Positions 42,351 through 50,752 of a DNA stretch of 64,000 nt are shown piece after piece. The stretch is taken from contig JBBSMQ010000004.1 of the NCBI GenBank assembly GCA_038233075.1, forward strand, positions 105,756-169,755, written 5' to 3'. Below the pieces are notes generated by a model. That model saw only the letters and a program-made list of their open reading frames with translations. It was not told the DNA's origin and made no database searches. The first letter of the stretch is position 1, and the number at the start of each line of letters is the position of its first letter. A program made the position numbers and the translations under genes. This DNA is from Iamia sp038233075 (GTDB lineage Bacteria; Actinomycetota; Acidimicrobiia; Acidimicrobiales; Iamiaceae).

Positions 42351-43247
42351 TCAGCTTGCCCGACGGGTGCTGAGGTGATCGACGAGGGAGCCCTCGTCGC
42401 CGAAGAGCCGCTCGCGCCACTCCTCCAGGAGGGCGGTGGAGTCGTGGTCGTCGGGGTGGAAGTCGGGGCGGTTGTAGTCGCGGATGCGGCGGCGCACGTC
42501 CTTGGTCAGCCAGGGCGACCGGGGGGCCCGCTTCAGGCTGCGACCGAGACGACGCAGGTCGCGCGAGGCGGGATCGAGGGCGAGTGACAGGGCCGTGAAG
42601 GCGACGCAGGTGCCGATGAAGCCGACCGTGATGAGGTCCATCACCCGGGCCCGCACCTTGGCGTCGCCCGACACCGCTTGGTAGACGTCGAAGGCGACGG
42701 CCTTGTGCTCGCTCTCCTCGATGGCGTGCCAGAGAAGGAGGTTGCGCACCTCGTCGCTGTCCCCGAACTCGGCCCGCGCCTCGGGGCTCGAGAGCAACGT
42801 CTCCGCCAGGGTGGCCGTGTAGTGCTCGAGGGCGGCGGTGATGGCCAGCTGGACGTGGGGAGGCAGAATCCGCTCTTGAAGGCGGAACCGCGCCCCGGTG
42901 GTTCGATCGATGAGCCGGGTGGGGAAGCCCAGCTGGCCCAGCCGCTGGTTGAAGCTGCGGTGCGCGCGCCCGTGGGTCGCCTCCTGGCCGATGAACCCGG
43001 CCACCGGGGCCTTGAGCTCAGGGTCGTCGATCTGGTCGCGGTAGTTGCGGACGGTTCGGACGAAGAAGTCCTCCCCCTCGGGGAACAGGGACGACAGCAC
43101 GGCGACGACGTGGCTCATGACCAGGTCACCGCCCATGAAGTGCCGGGGCAGGTCCTCGGTGGCGTGATCGAAGGAGATGCGGCGAACCTTGACGGGTCGG
43201 GCCTCGGTCGACGGGTCGGGACGGGTGGGAGCGGTGGCGGTGCTCAT
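42351..43247 (-). CDS. metal-dependent hydrolase, PF10118 family
   Basis: A 298-residue protein with the all-helical metal-dependent hydrolase pattern (COG3687): VRRISFDHATEDLPRHF at the N terminus, FIGQEATHGRAHRSFN and a later WHAIEESEHKAVAFDVY with the ligand-like Glu/His residues, and YNRPDFHPDD near the end. It is not a beta-lactamase fold despite its name; activity is not established. A GAGGAGG site precedes the ATG, with TACCGT further upstream. It stands alone. Confidence 0.9.
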   Translation of the reverse strand: MSTATAPTRPDPSTEARPVKVRRISFDHATEDLPRHFMGGDLVMSHVVAVLSSLFPEGEDFFVRTVRNYRDQIDDPELKAPVAGFIGQEATHGRAHRSFNQRLGQLGFPTRLIDRTTGARFRLQERILPPHVQLAITAALEHYTATLAETLLSSPEARAEFGDSDEVRNLLLWHAIEESEHKAVAFDVYQAVSGDAKVRARVMDLITVGFIGTCVAFTALSLALDPASRDLRRLGRSLKRAPRSPWLTKDVRRRIRDYNRPDFHPDDHDSTALLEEWRERLFGDEGSLVDHLSTRRAS

Positions 43248-43373
43248 GGAGCCTCCTCGGGGCCGTCCGCATCCTGGCGGCAGCCCGTTGCTTGTGTGCT
43301 ACCGACGGTAACACCTGAGCCGTCTCCGGCCGAGAGGACATCGGTCACAAAGATCTCGCGAACAGCGAGCCGC

Positions 43374-44783
43374 TCACCGAAGGCGGGCCTTGGCCTCTTT
43401 CTTGGCCTGGGTGAGCTCCACCCGTTGCGGGTGGTCCTTGTAGAAGGGGTCGAGCGGGTAGCACCCCGACACCAGGCCGTTGCGGGGAGCCGTCGTGCAG
43501 TCGCTGAAGGTGCGACAGATCAGGCGGGTCTGCAGCGGCCGCCCGGCGAGGACGTCGGCCGCCAGGTCGGGGTAGGAGAGCACCATCCGCCCCAGGCCCA
43601 CCAGGTCCATGCCGCCAGCGGCCACCGCGGCCTGGCCCACGTGGGTCAACCACTGCTGGGCGTACGACAGGCCGCTGCCCACGATCGTGAGACCGGGGTG
43701 GCGAGAGGTGACCTCGGCCGTGGCCGCCACCTGCCGGGCCACGCCCACGAGGGGGTCCTCGGGCGGCTGGTAGCCATCGGAGGGCGGGAAGTACGCCGGA
43801 CGCTGGATGTGCGGGTTGTAGTAGGGGCTTCCGGCGGTGATGCTGACGAGCCCGATCCCCAGCTCCTCGCACACGTCGAGCAGGGCATGGGGCTCGGTCA
43901 GGTCGATGCCCAGCCCGCTCCCGTCGCCACCGAACGCGTAGGGGTAGGGCCCCTCGCCGTCGGGCTCGCCCACACCGTCGTCGCCGGCGCGGAAGGGCCT
44001 GAGGTCGAACACCGACAGGCGCACGGCCACGGCCAGGCCCGGGGCCCGCTCCCAGATGCCGGTGACGACCGAGCGCAGGAACTGCGTGCGGCCCTCCAGG
44101 TCGCCGCCGTAGCGGCCGGGACGGTCCCAGGCGCTCAACAGCTCGTGGAGCAGGTAGCCGTGGCAGTGCTTGATGTCGACGAAGTCGAACCCGGCCTGCT
44201 GGGCCAGCACCGCCGCCGCCACGTAGGCCTCGACCAGCTCCTCGAGCTCGCCGTCGCTGAGCACGGCCTCGGCCCCCACACCGAGGCGCTCGTCCAGCAC
44301 CGGGTGGGCGTAGGCGGTGCGGGGAGCCGGGTCGCCGTCCGGTCGGCTCCAGCGGCCCGAGTGGGTGAGCTGGGCGCCCGCCACCTGATCGGGGGCCAGC
44401 AGGTCGCGCAGGGCGGCCACCTCATCGACCGTGGTCTCGTCGAGCACCAGCTGGTGGGGGTTGGCCCGCCCGTCCGGGCGGACGGCGGTGGCCTCGCCCC
44501 AGACCAGACCGCACCCGCTGGTGCCGAAGCGGGACCAGCGGCGGCGGACGAGGTCCGTGGGGCGGCCGTCGGGCGTGCCATCCCAGCCCTCCATGGGCAG
44601 CACCGCGAAGCGGTTGGGCACCGTCAGGGTGCCGGCGCTGGCGTCGTGCACCTCGACGGGCGAGGCCAGCACACCTTCGGGGTCGACCTCGTCGGCGACG
44701 GCCAGCTCCACGCCCAGGACGTCGAGGTGGGCCCGCAGCGCGTCGACGCTGTCGAGCTTCTTGATCTGGGTCACCCTGCTCAC
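43374..44783 (-). CDS. NADH:flavin oxidoreductase (old yellow enzyme family)
   Basis: A 469-residue FMN barrel of the OYE/2,4-dienoyl-CoA-reductase branch. Family marks are NRFAVLPMEGWDG near residue 55, QLTHSGRWSRPDG, FDFVDIKHCHGYLLHELLS and the phosphate-binding GSGLSYAQQWL near 370. A C-terminal cysteine cluster may be absent: only a few cysteines lie there (CRTFSDC, SGC), so a 4Fe-4S cluster is possible but unproven. GTG 44783 overlaps the upstream gene's stop by four bases (GTGA), so it is translated with the dihydrodipicolinate-synthase-like gene. Confidence 0.9.
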   Translation of the reverse strand: MSRVTQIKKLDSVDALRAHLDVLGVELAVADEVDPEGVLASPVEVHDASAGTLTVPNRFAVLPMEGWDGTPDGRPTDLVRRRWSRFGTSGCGLVWGEATAVRPDGRANPHQLVLDETTVDEVAALRDLLAPDQVAGAQLTHSGRWSRPDGDPAPRTAYAHPVLDERLGVGAEAVLSDGELEELVEAYVAAAVLAQQAGFDFVDIKHCHGYLLHELLSAWDRPGRYGGDLEGRTQFLRSVVTGIWERAPGLAVAVRLSVFDLRPFRAGDDGVGEPDGEGPYPYAFGGDGSGLGIDLTEPHALLDVCEELGIGLVSITAGSPYYNPHIQRPAYFPPSDGYQPPEDPLVGVARQVAATAEVTSRHPGLTIVGSGLSYAQQWLTHVGQAAVAAGGMDLVGLGRMVLSYPDLAADVLAGRPLQTRLICRTFSDCTTAPRNGLVSGCYPLDPFYKDHPQRVELTQAKKEAKARLR

Positions 44784-45715
44784 GACGCCCACGCCTCCAG
44801 GCGGTCGAGGATGTCGGCCAGCACGGCACGATCGGCCTCCGGGCGGCGGGGGACGCCCGGCGGAGTGGCATCGCTCGTGGCCCAGCCCCGCAGGACGAAG
44901 GCCATGGCCGCGTCGTGGCGGTAGGCCGGCACCGGCGCTCGGAAGGTGAACTGACCCAGGTACTGGAGCAGGTCGTTGATCTCGTGGAAGGCAGAGTCAC
45001 CCTCGGCCCACAGGCGGTCACGGGTGGCGAAGGCCTCGGGGGCGAAGGTCGACAGGCCGAGCAGGTAGTCCGAGCCGTACATGACCATGTCGATGGCGAG
45101 GTCGTTCCCGGTGAAGACGTGGAAGCCGGGCCGCAGCTCGTCGCAGGCGGCGAGGCGGTCCCACTCCATCTGCCGACTGAGCGAGGAGTGCTTGGCTCCG
45201 ATGCACTGCGGCACCGCGACCATCCCCCGGTAGGCGTCGAGGGAGGGGATGCGGCCGTAGGGGACGAACATGGAGCCCAGCTCGAAGCCGATGAAGCGGT
45301 CGACGCTGGCACCGATCTCGGTCAGCGCCGCCACCCAGCCCTCGTCGTCGAGGCCGTTCAGGCCGTGGGACGGGAACACCACCGGCGTGCCCCCCCGTCG
45401 GGCGATGGCCTCGCAGGCTGCCCGGTAGGCGTCGAGGGAGAAGCCGTCGCCCGGCCCGTCGGCCACGAAGGCCCCGGCGACGAAGTCCCCGTCGGTCACC
45501 GCCGCGGCCAGGTCGAGCACCCGGTCGGCGTCGGCAGCGCTCAGCAGCTGGACGTAACCGGTGTCCATGTTCACCGCGGGGGTGAGACCTGCGGCCGCGG
45601 TGCGGGCGATGTGCGCCTCGACCGCGGGCCAGTCGATGGCCCCGTCGGCCGTGTAGGGGAGCAGCACCGCAGAGATCCCGGTGATGGTGCGCCGGGGAAC
45701 GAGGGTCAGGTGCAC
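44780..45715 (-). CDS. dihydrodipicolinate-synthase-family protein
   Basis: A 311-residue (beta/alpha)8 barrel of the DapA/NAL family: ITGISAVLLPYTADGAIDW at the N terminus, then NMDTGYVQLLSAADADRV and, where the Schiff-base lysine is expected, CIGAKHSSLS (Lys about residue 170), so it is probably a pyruvate-type aldolase or dehydratase and not the lysine-pathway enzyme. The GTG at 45715 is 7 nt after TAGGTT (45723-45728). It is first in a two-gene unit with the OYE gene; together they suggest a catabolic route for an unsaturated or keto acid, which is inference. Confidence 0.85.
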   Translation of the reverse strand: MHLTLVPRRTITGISAVLLPYTADGAIDWPAVEAHIARTAAAGLTPAVNMDTGYVQLLSAADADRVLDLAAAVTDGDFVAGAFVADGPGDGFSLDAYRAACEAIARRGGTPVVFPSHGLNGLDDEGWVAALTEIGASVDRFIGFELGSMFVPYGRIPSLDAYRGMVAVPQCIGAKHSSLSRQMEWDRLAACDELRPGFHVFTGNDLAIDMVMYGSDYLLGLSTFAPEAFATRDRLWAEGDSAFHEINDLLQYLGQFTFRAPVPAYRHDAAMAFVLRGWATSDATPPGVPRRPEADRAVLADILDRLEAWAS

Positions 45716-45750
45716 CGGCCCGAACCTAGGGCGACTGCGGATCCCGGCGC

Positions 45751-45776
45751 ATGAGCGCAAGCGCAGCGAGCGAACC
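45751..45776 (+). repeat. dispersed repeat copy
   Basis: ATGAGCGCAAGCGCAGCGAG with CGAACC, sharing the 17-nt core with 39397-39420. It lies between the divergent dihydrodipicolinate-synthase-like gene and the decayed maleylpyruvate isomerase gene, upstream of both promoters. Confidence 0.65.
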
Positions 45777-45828
45777 TGACGACACTGGCGCCGGAGCGGG
45801 GCGATGGCGTCATCGGTAGCCTCGGGCG

Positions 45829-46171
45829 GTGCTGACTCCCCCGGTGTCGGACGACGTGGACCTCGGCGACCACTACGCGCGCAGTCGCGAGCGGCTGTGC
45901 GCCCTGCTCCACGAAGCCGGCGAGGAGGCGGCCGGGGTGCCGGTGCCGGCCTGTCCCGGCTGGACCGTGCACGACGTGGTCGCCCACCTGCTGGGCAACA
46001 TCGAGGACGGCGCCGCGGGTCGCATCCAGGGCATCCCCACCGAGGCCCAGACCGGTGAGCCGGAGCCGAGCCCAGGTCGCGGCCCTCGACTGGTCGCGCC
46101 ACCCCGAGCCCCTCCTGGACCACCTCTTCGTGTTCGGCCCGTCGCCCCTGCCCATCGACGAGCCCGGGTGA
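45829..46171 (+). pseudogene. truncated, frameshifted maleylpyruvate-isomerase-family protein
   Basis: GTG 45829 (6 nt after TAGCCT, 45817-45822) opens a MDMPI/DinB-like domain: HYARSRERLCALLHEAG then CPGWTVHDVVAHLLGN and GRIQGIPTEAQTGE. After about 75 codons the frame becomes Pro/Arg-rich; in another frame the family-like VAALDWSRHPEPLLDHLFVF continues and stops at 46169-46171. Only about 110 of the usual 200 residues are present. The family is mycothiol-linked in Actinobacteria. The promoter remains while the body is broken. Confidence 0.65.
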
Positions 46172-46188
46172 CCTGAGACCCGCTCAGG

Positions 46189-46452
46189 TCACTCGACGGG
46201 GTCCTCGACGCCGAGGGCGACCATCAGCTCGTGACGGGCCGGACCGAACTCCTCGTCGGTGACCTTCCCGGCCGCGTGGGCCTCGCTGAGGAGCCGGAAG
46301 CGCTCCATGAGCTCCTCGTCGCTGGGGCCTTCGTCGACATCAGAATCGCCCGACTCCCGGTTGTGTCGGCGTTCGCGCTTGGCCGCCTGCTTCTCCTGGC
46401 GCTCCTTGTCGATGCGCCGCTTCTCGGCCGACGGACGGCTCTTGCCCGCCAT
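46189..46452 (-). CDS. small SHOCT-like protein, 87 aa
   Basis: The N-terminal half is a very basic, Lys/Arg/Gln-rich helix (KRRIDKERQEKQAAKRERR), and the C-terminal half has the short-C-terminal-domain pattern LMERFRLLSEAHAAGKVTDEEF. SHOCT motifs are usually oligomerisation or cofactor segments in bacterial proteins. No other function can be assigned. The start ATG 46452 has no clear site upstream. Confidence 0.65.
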   Translation of the reverse strand: MAGKSRPSAEKRRIDKERQEKQAAKRERRHNRESGDSDVDEGPSDEELMERFRLLSEAHAAGKVTDEEFGPARHELMVALGVEDPVE

Positions 46453-46557
46453 CTCAGCGGTCCGTCGAAGGGGCGGCGGGGGTGATGAGACGGTGGGACA
46501 TGGCGCACTCCTGGGCAGCGATCATGGATCGGCCGACGCCGATCCAGACGTCCCAGG

Positions 46558-47574
46558 TTAGGCGGTGGAGCCCTCCGGACCCCCGGCGCGCCGCCCCAGG
46601 GCGGGCTCTGGCTCGCGGTCTGGGTCCTCGGCTGAGGGCTCCACACCATCGGGTCGCGCCTCCTCCTCCTCCTCCTCGTCGCGCCCGTCGCTCCGTGGCG
46701 ACCCGTCCCCGGAGCCGGCCGCTCCTGTCGCTGTCCGACGACGCATCCGCGCCGCGACCCCGACGCCCACCACGACCAGCACCGCCAGCGCGATCAGGCC
46801 CAGGGCGGCCACCGGGTCGTCAGGGATCACCTTGTCCTGCACCCAGCTCTGGACCGCGATGCCGCGGTCGATGATCGGGTCGCTGCCGTCGCCGCCGCCC
46901 AGCACCCGGACCTCGTACCACCCGTACCAGGCCACATAGGCCCCGGCCACGATCAGCAGGGCACCCGAGGCCCGCGAGACGTAGGGCAGAGCCGCGCGGA
47001 GCCTGCCCACCAGCCCCTCTCGCGCCAGGGACACGGCGACGGTCAGGGCGGTCACCAGGGCCCCCATGCCGAGGCCGTAGGCAACGAACACGGCCAGGCC
47101 CGACACCACGCCGTCGGCCCGGAACGTGGTCGACGTGGCGGCCAGGAACGGGCCGATGGTGCACGACAGCGAGGCCACGGCGTAGGAGATGCCATACAGG
47201 AACATCGACCCCACCGTTCCGTCGCGGCCTCCCTTGTTGAGCTTGGGGAGCCGCAGGGCCATCTCCCGTCCCGAGACCAGGCCGATGCCCAGGCCCACCA
47301 GGGCGATGCCGATGACGATGGTGACCCAGGGCAGGTACTCCTCCACCGAGACGGCCAGCGGTGTGATCACCAGCCCGAACAGGCCGAAGACCACGACGAA
47401 GCCGGCCGTCATGGCACCGCTGACGGCCAGTGCCCGGGGGACGGCCCAGACGCCGGGCTTGTGGTCGGACCCGATGAACGCGGCCAGGTAGGCGGGCAGG
47501 AGGGCGAACCCGCACGGGTTGACCGTCGCCGCCATGCCAGCCGCGATGGCCAGCGCGAACGAGCCGTCGATCAC
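46558..47574 (-). CDS. CcdA-family thiol-electron transporter
   Basis: A 338-residue membrane protein of the cytochrome c biogenesis CcdA/DsbD-gamma family, which moves electrons from cytoplasmic thioredoxin across the membrane. Two redox cysteines are visible, in TVNPCGFALLPAY (span 1) and SLSCTIGPFLA (span 4). There are about seven spans and then an acidic, disordered tail with a six-Glu run. Its GTG starts 4 bp after the stop of the TlpA-like gene, so the pair is one operon that reduces extracytoplasmic disulfides. Confidence 0.93.
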   Translation of the reverse strand: MIDGSFALAIAAGMAATVNPCGFALLPAYLAAFIGSDHKPGVWAVPRALAVSGAMTAGFVVVFGLFGLVITPLAVSVEEYLPWVTIVIGIALVGLGIGLVSGREMALRLPKLNKGGRDGTVGSMFLYGISYAVASLSCTIGPFLAATSTTFRADGVVSGLAVFVAYGLGMGALVTALTVAVSLAREGLVGRLRAALPYVSRASGALLIVAGAYVAWYGWYEVRVLGGGDGSDPIIDRGIAVQSWVQDKVIPDDPVAALGLIALAVLVVVGVGVAARMRRRTATGAAGSGDGSPRSDGRDEEEEEEARPDGVEPSAEDPDREPEPALGRRAGGPEGSTA

Positions 47575-47578
47575 GGGC

Positions 47579-48094
47579 TCAGGCCTTCAGGGCCCTCATG
47601 CGCTCGACCAGGTCCTGCTCGGGGATGGAGCCCACGACCGTCTCGACCTCGCCGTCGGAGCTGATGAAGGCGAAGGCGGGCTGGGCGGCGACGTCGTAGC
47701 TCGACCAGATGCTGCCGTCGTCGTCGACCACGTGGGTGAGGCCATCGGTCCCCGTCTGGGACACGAACTCCTCCATCTCCGGCACCTCGCCCCGACCGGC
47801 GACGCCGATCACGCTCACGTCGCTCACCTCGGCGGCCGCAGTCGCCACCCCGGGCGCCTCGGCCCGGCAGATGGTGCACCAGGGAGCCCAGAACCAGAGC
47901 ACCGTCGGCTTCCCGGCGAAGGAGGCCGAGTCGACCTCGCCCCCCGCGAGCGAGGCGGCGGCGAAGGCGGGGGGACCGTCGGATGAGGACGACGAGCCGC
48001 TGGCGTCGCCTCCGTCACCTCCCCCGCCGCAGGCAGCGAGGAAGAGGGCGAGGGCGCCGAGGACGGCGAAGAAGGGCGACCGAGTTCGTCTCAT
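47579..48094 (-). CDS. TlpA/ResA-like thioredoxin lipoprotein
   Basis: A 171-residue exported thioredoxin-fold protein. The signal ends in lipobox FLAAC; a Gly/Ser linker follows. The active site is WAPWCTIC, and the fold includes the cis-Pro loop AAQPAFAF. It would receive electrons from the CcdA-like protein encoded directly downstream and reduce disulfides outside the cell. ATG 48094 is chosen to give a proper signal peptide. This is a standard tlpA-ccdA pair. Confidence 0.93.
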   Translation of the reverse strand: MRRTRSPFFAVLGALALFLAACGGGGDGGDASGSSSSSDGPPAFAAASLAGGEVDSASFAGKPTVLWFWAPWCTICRAEAPGVATAAAEVSDVSVIGVAGRGEVPEMEEFVSQTGTDGLTHVVDDDGSIWSSYDVAAQPAFAFISSDGEVETVVGSIPEQDLVERMRALKA

Positions 48095-48154
48095 GGTGGG
48101 GCAACCCTCCCACCTCGGCGCGCATTCCTGGGCGCGGCCGGGGGTTCGCACCCG

Positions 48155-48346
48155 TCAGTGCAGCATCCGGAGGCCGACGAAGCCGGCGGCGAGGGGGGCC
48201 AGGCCGATCACCAGCAGGAGCCCCTCTCGGGACCGGCGGACCGCGACCACCGCGAGGGCGGTCGCGACCACCAGGGTGACGATCTGGGCGGCCACGCCGG
48301 CATCGGTCCGGGGCAGGAGGACGTCGCGGATCACCCCGGCCAGCAC
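48155..48346 (-). CDS. small two-span membrane protein, 63 aa
   Basis: The frame encodes two hydrophobic helices, AAQIVTLVVATALAVVAV and LLLVIGLAPLAAGFVGLR, joined by a short Arg/Ser/Glu loop. The first segment has a GxxxxLP-type leader. Family is unknown. GTG 48346 is 17 nt downstream of the zinc-finger gene, so the two may be co-expressed and together act like the soluble and membrane parts of an anti-sigma factor. It has no obvious ribosome-binding site, and reality is moderate. Confidence 0.5.
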   Translation of the reverse strand: MLAGVIRDVLLPRTDAGVAAQIVTLVVATALAVVAVRRSREGLLLVIGLAPLAAGFVGLRMLH

Positions 48347-48363
48347 GTCGTCCCCGCGGTCCC

Positions 48364-48546
48364 TCAGGCCGGGAGACGGCCGGCCATGGCCCGCAGCGAG
48401 GCGCGCACCCGGACCGTGGTGGCCACCACACACTGACACCGGCTGCACCGACCCAGGTGCGAGGCGACTCGGCGGCGGCGGGCGCCCGCGAGCTCGCCGT
48501 CCACGTAGGCGTCGAGCGCTCGGCGAGGGTGGCCCATCCATCGCAT
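48364..48546 (-). CDS. small zinc-finger (ZAS-like) protein
   Basis: A 60-residue protein that is mostly an anti-sigma zinc-finger motif: LDAYVDGELAGARRRRVASH then LGRCSRCQC, that is Hx3Cx2C, the zinc/thiol centre of ZAS anti-sigma factors. There is no membrane span; a separate small membrane protein follows. It is divergently transcribed from an ECF sigma gene about 100 bp away that has its own ZAS partner downstream. A GTG about 18 bp upstream is an alternative start. Confidence 0.7.
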   Translation of the reverse strand: MRWMGHPRRALDAYVDGELAGARRRRVASHLGRCSRCQCVVATTVRVRASLRAMAGRLPA

Positions 48547-48651
48547 CGCCTCATCAACCCGCACCGGACGGGTGGGATTCCGAGCGCCGGGAATCCTCGC
48601 TCTCGGCGCCGGGTTGCGGAGCGTGTGGACGATGTCGGCGCGACCGCGCCC

Positions 48652-49194
48652 ATGGATGCGGAGACGGCGTTCGCCCACTACGTCCTCCCCGAGGTCGACG
48701 TGCTTTACCGCGTGGCCCGCTCGATGACCCGCCACGACGCCGATGCCGAGGACCTGGTCCAGGACACGATGCTGCGCGCCTTCCGCGCCATCGAGCGCTT
48801 CGACGGCCGCCACCCCCGGGCCTGGCTGATGACCATCATGCGCAACGCCCAGATCAACCGGGTCCGCCGGCGGCGTCCGAGCCTGCTCAACGATCCGGAC
48901 GTGACCGAGGCAGGTCCCACCGACCCTGACGATGGCCCTGAGGCCCTCGTGGTCGACCAGGGCTTCGATGCCCTCGTCGAGACGGCCTACCAGGACCTGC
49001 CCGACACCTTTCGGGGCGTGATCGATCTGGTCGACCTGGCCGGGCTCTCCTACCAGGAGGCGGCCGCGGTGCTCGACATCCCCCAGGGGACCGTCATGAG
49101 CCGGCTGCACCGGGGCCGCGGCCGCATCCGCGAGTCCCTGCGGGCGGCGGACCACCCGAGAGCGGCGCGCCCGCGGAGAGGAGCGAGGTCATGA
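48652..49194 (+). CDS. ECF-type RNA polymerase sigma factor
   Basis: A 180-residue ECF sigma factor. Region 2 is clear (VLYRVARSMTRHDADAEDLVQDTMLRAFRA, with the -10 recognition helix) and region 4 has YQEAAAVLDIPQGTVMSRLHRGRGRIRE for -35 recognition. It resembles the SigE/SigR/SigH group that partners ZAS anti-sigma factors. ATG 48652 is used; GTG 48625 would add nine residues. The stop overlaps the next gene's ATG (49191), so sigma and anti-sigma are translationally coupled. A stress signal is likely but not visible. Confidence 0.93.
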   Translation: MDAETAFAHYVLPEVDVLYRVARSMTRHDADAEDLVQDTMLRAFRAIERFDGRHPRAWLMTIMRNAQINRVRRRRPSLLNDPDVTEAGPTDPDDGPEALVVDQGFDALVETAYQDLPDTFRGVIDLVDLAGLSYQEAAAVLDIPQGTVMSRLHRGRGRIRESLRAADHPRAARPRRGARS

Positions 49195-49487
49195 GGGTGC
49201 TGGACCGACTGCGGGGCCGTCCCGGCGGGCTCTCGTGCCGTCAGGTGGCCCAGGTGCTGCAGACCTACCTGGACGCCGAGCTCGACGAGGAGGCCGTCCA
49301 GAAGGTCGCGGCCCACCTCGACGCGTGCCGGCGCTGCGGCCTGGAGGCCGAGACCTACCAGGCGCTCAAGGCCTCGCTGCGCCGGAGGCCCGAGGGCATG
49401 GCCGAGGAGACGATCGCCCGGTTGCGCGCCTTCGGCGAGTCACTGGCGCGCGGCGACCTGGGTCCTGACGACGTGTCCACCCGGTGA
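49191..49487 (+). CDS. ZAS-type anti-sigma factor
   Basis: A 98-residue soluble anti-sigma factor. It has the ZAS pattern with LDAELDEEAVQKVAAHLDAC and RRCG, giving Hx3Cx2C, and an additional cysteine in SCRQVAQ at the N terminus. The zinc centre is redox-sensitive in relatives such as RsrA. There is no membrane span. It overlaps the sigma gene by four bases (ATGA), the layout of ECF operons, and should bind the sigma factor. Confidence 0.9.
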   Translation: MRVLDRLRGRPGGLSCRQVAQVLQTYLDAELDEEAVQKVAAHLDACRRCGLEAETYQALKASLRRRPEGMAEETIARLRAFGESLARGDLGPDDVSTR

Positions 49488-49542
49488 CCGACCCCGTCGG
49501 GACAGTGGGGAAGATCCGGCCGTGCGGCTGGGTTCCCGTGCC

Positions 49543-50745
49543 ATGAAGGTCGTTCATCGGGTCCTCCTCGCCGTGGTCGCTGCCCTCCTGGTCGGCGCCG
49601 GCTGCGCCTCATCGTCGGACTCGGAGACGAACGAGGGCGATGGGGCCTCGTCGGCCGAACCGGTGCCGGTGGAGCAGGTCGCCGAGTCCCCCGAGGAGGA
49701 TGTGCCCTCGGCCCTCGATGACATGACCGCCGACGGCCTCCCCGAGCCGCTGGTGGACCCGTCGGAGGTCCGCTCCGGCGGGCCCCCGCCCGATGGCATC
49801 CCCCCCATCGACGAGCCCAAGCTGCTGGCGGCCGACGAGGTCGACTTCCTCTCCGACGAGGAGCCGGTGCTGGCCCTCGACATCGATGGCGACGCCCGGG
49901 CCTACCCGGTGCAGATCATGATCTGGCACGAGATCGTCAACGACACCGTGGGCGGCGTGCCGGTCGCCGTCACCTACTGCCCCCTCTGCAACACCGCCGT
50001 CGCCGTCGACCGCCGGGTCGGCGACCGCGTCCTGTCCTTCGGCACCTCCGGCAGCCTCTACCAGTCCTCGCTGGTGATGTACGACCGCCAGACCGAGTCG
50101 CTGTGGAGCCACGTGACGGGCCGTGCCATCGCCGGCGTCCTCACCGGGACCGAGCTCGAGAAGCTGCTCGTGACCACCGTGTCGTGGCGCGACTGGCGCG
50201 ACGCCCACCCCGACGGTCGGGTGCTGTCGCGCGACACCGGCGCCGATCGCGACTACGGCACCAACCCCTACCCCGGCTACGACGCGGTGGGCAACCCTCC
50301 CTTCCTGTTCGAGGGCGAGGTCGACGGCCGCCTCGACGCCAAGACCCGGGTCGTCGGCTTCGGGCAGGGCGAGGCCCCCACCGCCATCCGCCTCGAGCCC
50401 CTCCTCGACGAGGGCGTGATCGACACCGAGGTCGACGGTCGACCGGTCGTGGCGTGGGCCCTGCCGGGCACGGCGTCGGCCCTCGACAAGAGCTCAATCT
50501 CCGGCGGCCGCGACGTCGGCGCCACCGGGGTGTTCGACGCCCGCCTCGACGGCATGGAGCTGAGCTTCACCCGCGTCGACGACGGCTTCGTCGACGATCA
50601 GACGAACAGCCGGTGGGACGTGTTCGGGACCGCGGTGGAGGGGCCCCTGGCCGGCCAGCAGCTCGAGGCCATCACGCACGTCGACACCTTCTGGTTCGCG
50701 TGGGCCGCCTTCGAGCCCCGCACCCTCGTCGTGCCCGAGATCTGA
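49543..50745 (+). CDS. DUF3179 lipoprotein
   Basis: A 400-residue exported protein. The signal ends in lipobox VGAGC; an acidic linker leads to the DUF3179 domain. Typical parts are YPVQIMIWHEIVNDTVGGVP, TYCPLCNTA with a CxxC, FGTSGSLYQSSLVMYDRQTES and WRDWRDAHPDG. Function of this family is unknown; it is envelope-associated, and its CPLC motif could be a metal or thiol site. ATG 49543 gives a clean signal peptide; GTG 49522 would add seven residues. It lies directly after the sigma operon. Confidence 0.9.
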   Translation: MKVVHRVLLAVVAALLVGAGCASSSDSETNEGDGASSAEPVPVEQVAESPEEDVPSALDDMTADGLPEPLVDPSEVRSGGPPPDGIPPIDEPKLLAADEVDFLSDEEPVLALDIDGDARAYPVQIMIWHEIVNDTVGGVPVAVTYCPLCNTAVAVDRRVGDRVLSFGTSGSLYQSSLVMYDRQTESLWSHVTGRAIAGVLTGTELEKLLVTTVSWRDWRDAHPDGRVLSRDTGADRDYGTNPYPGYDAVGNPPFLFEGEVDGRLDAKTRVVGFGQGEAPTAIRLEPLLDEGVIDTEVDGRPVVAWALPGTASALDKSSISGGRDVGATGVFDARLDGMELSFTRVDDGFVDDQTNSRWDVFGTAVEGPLAGQQLEAITHVDTFWFAWAAFEPRTLVVPEI

Positions 50746-50752
50746 CCCGGCG

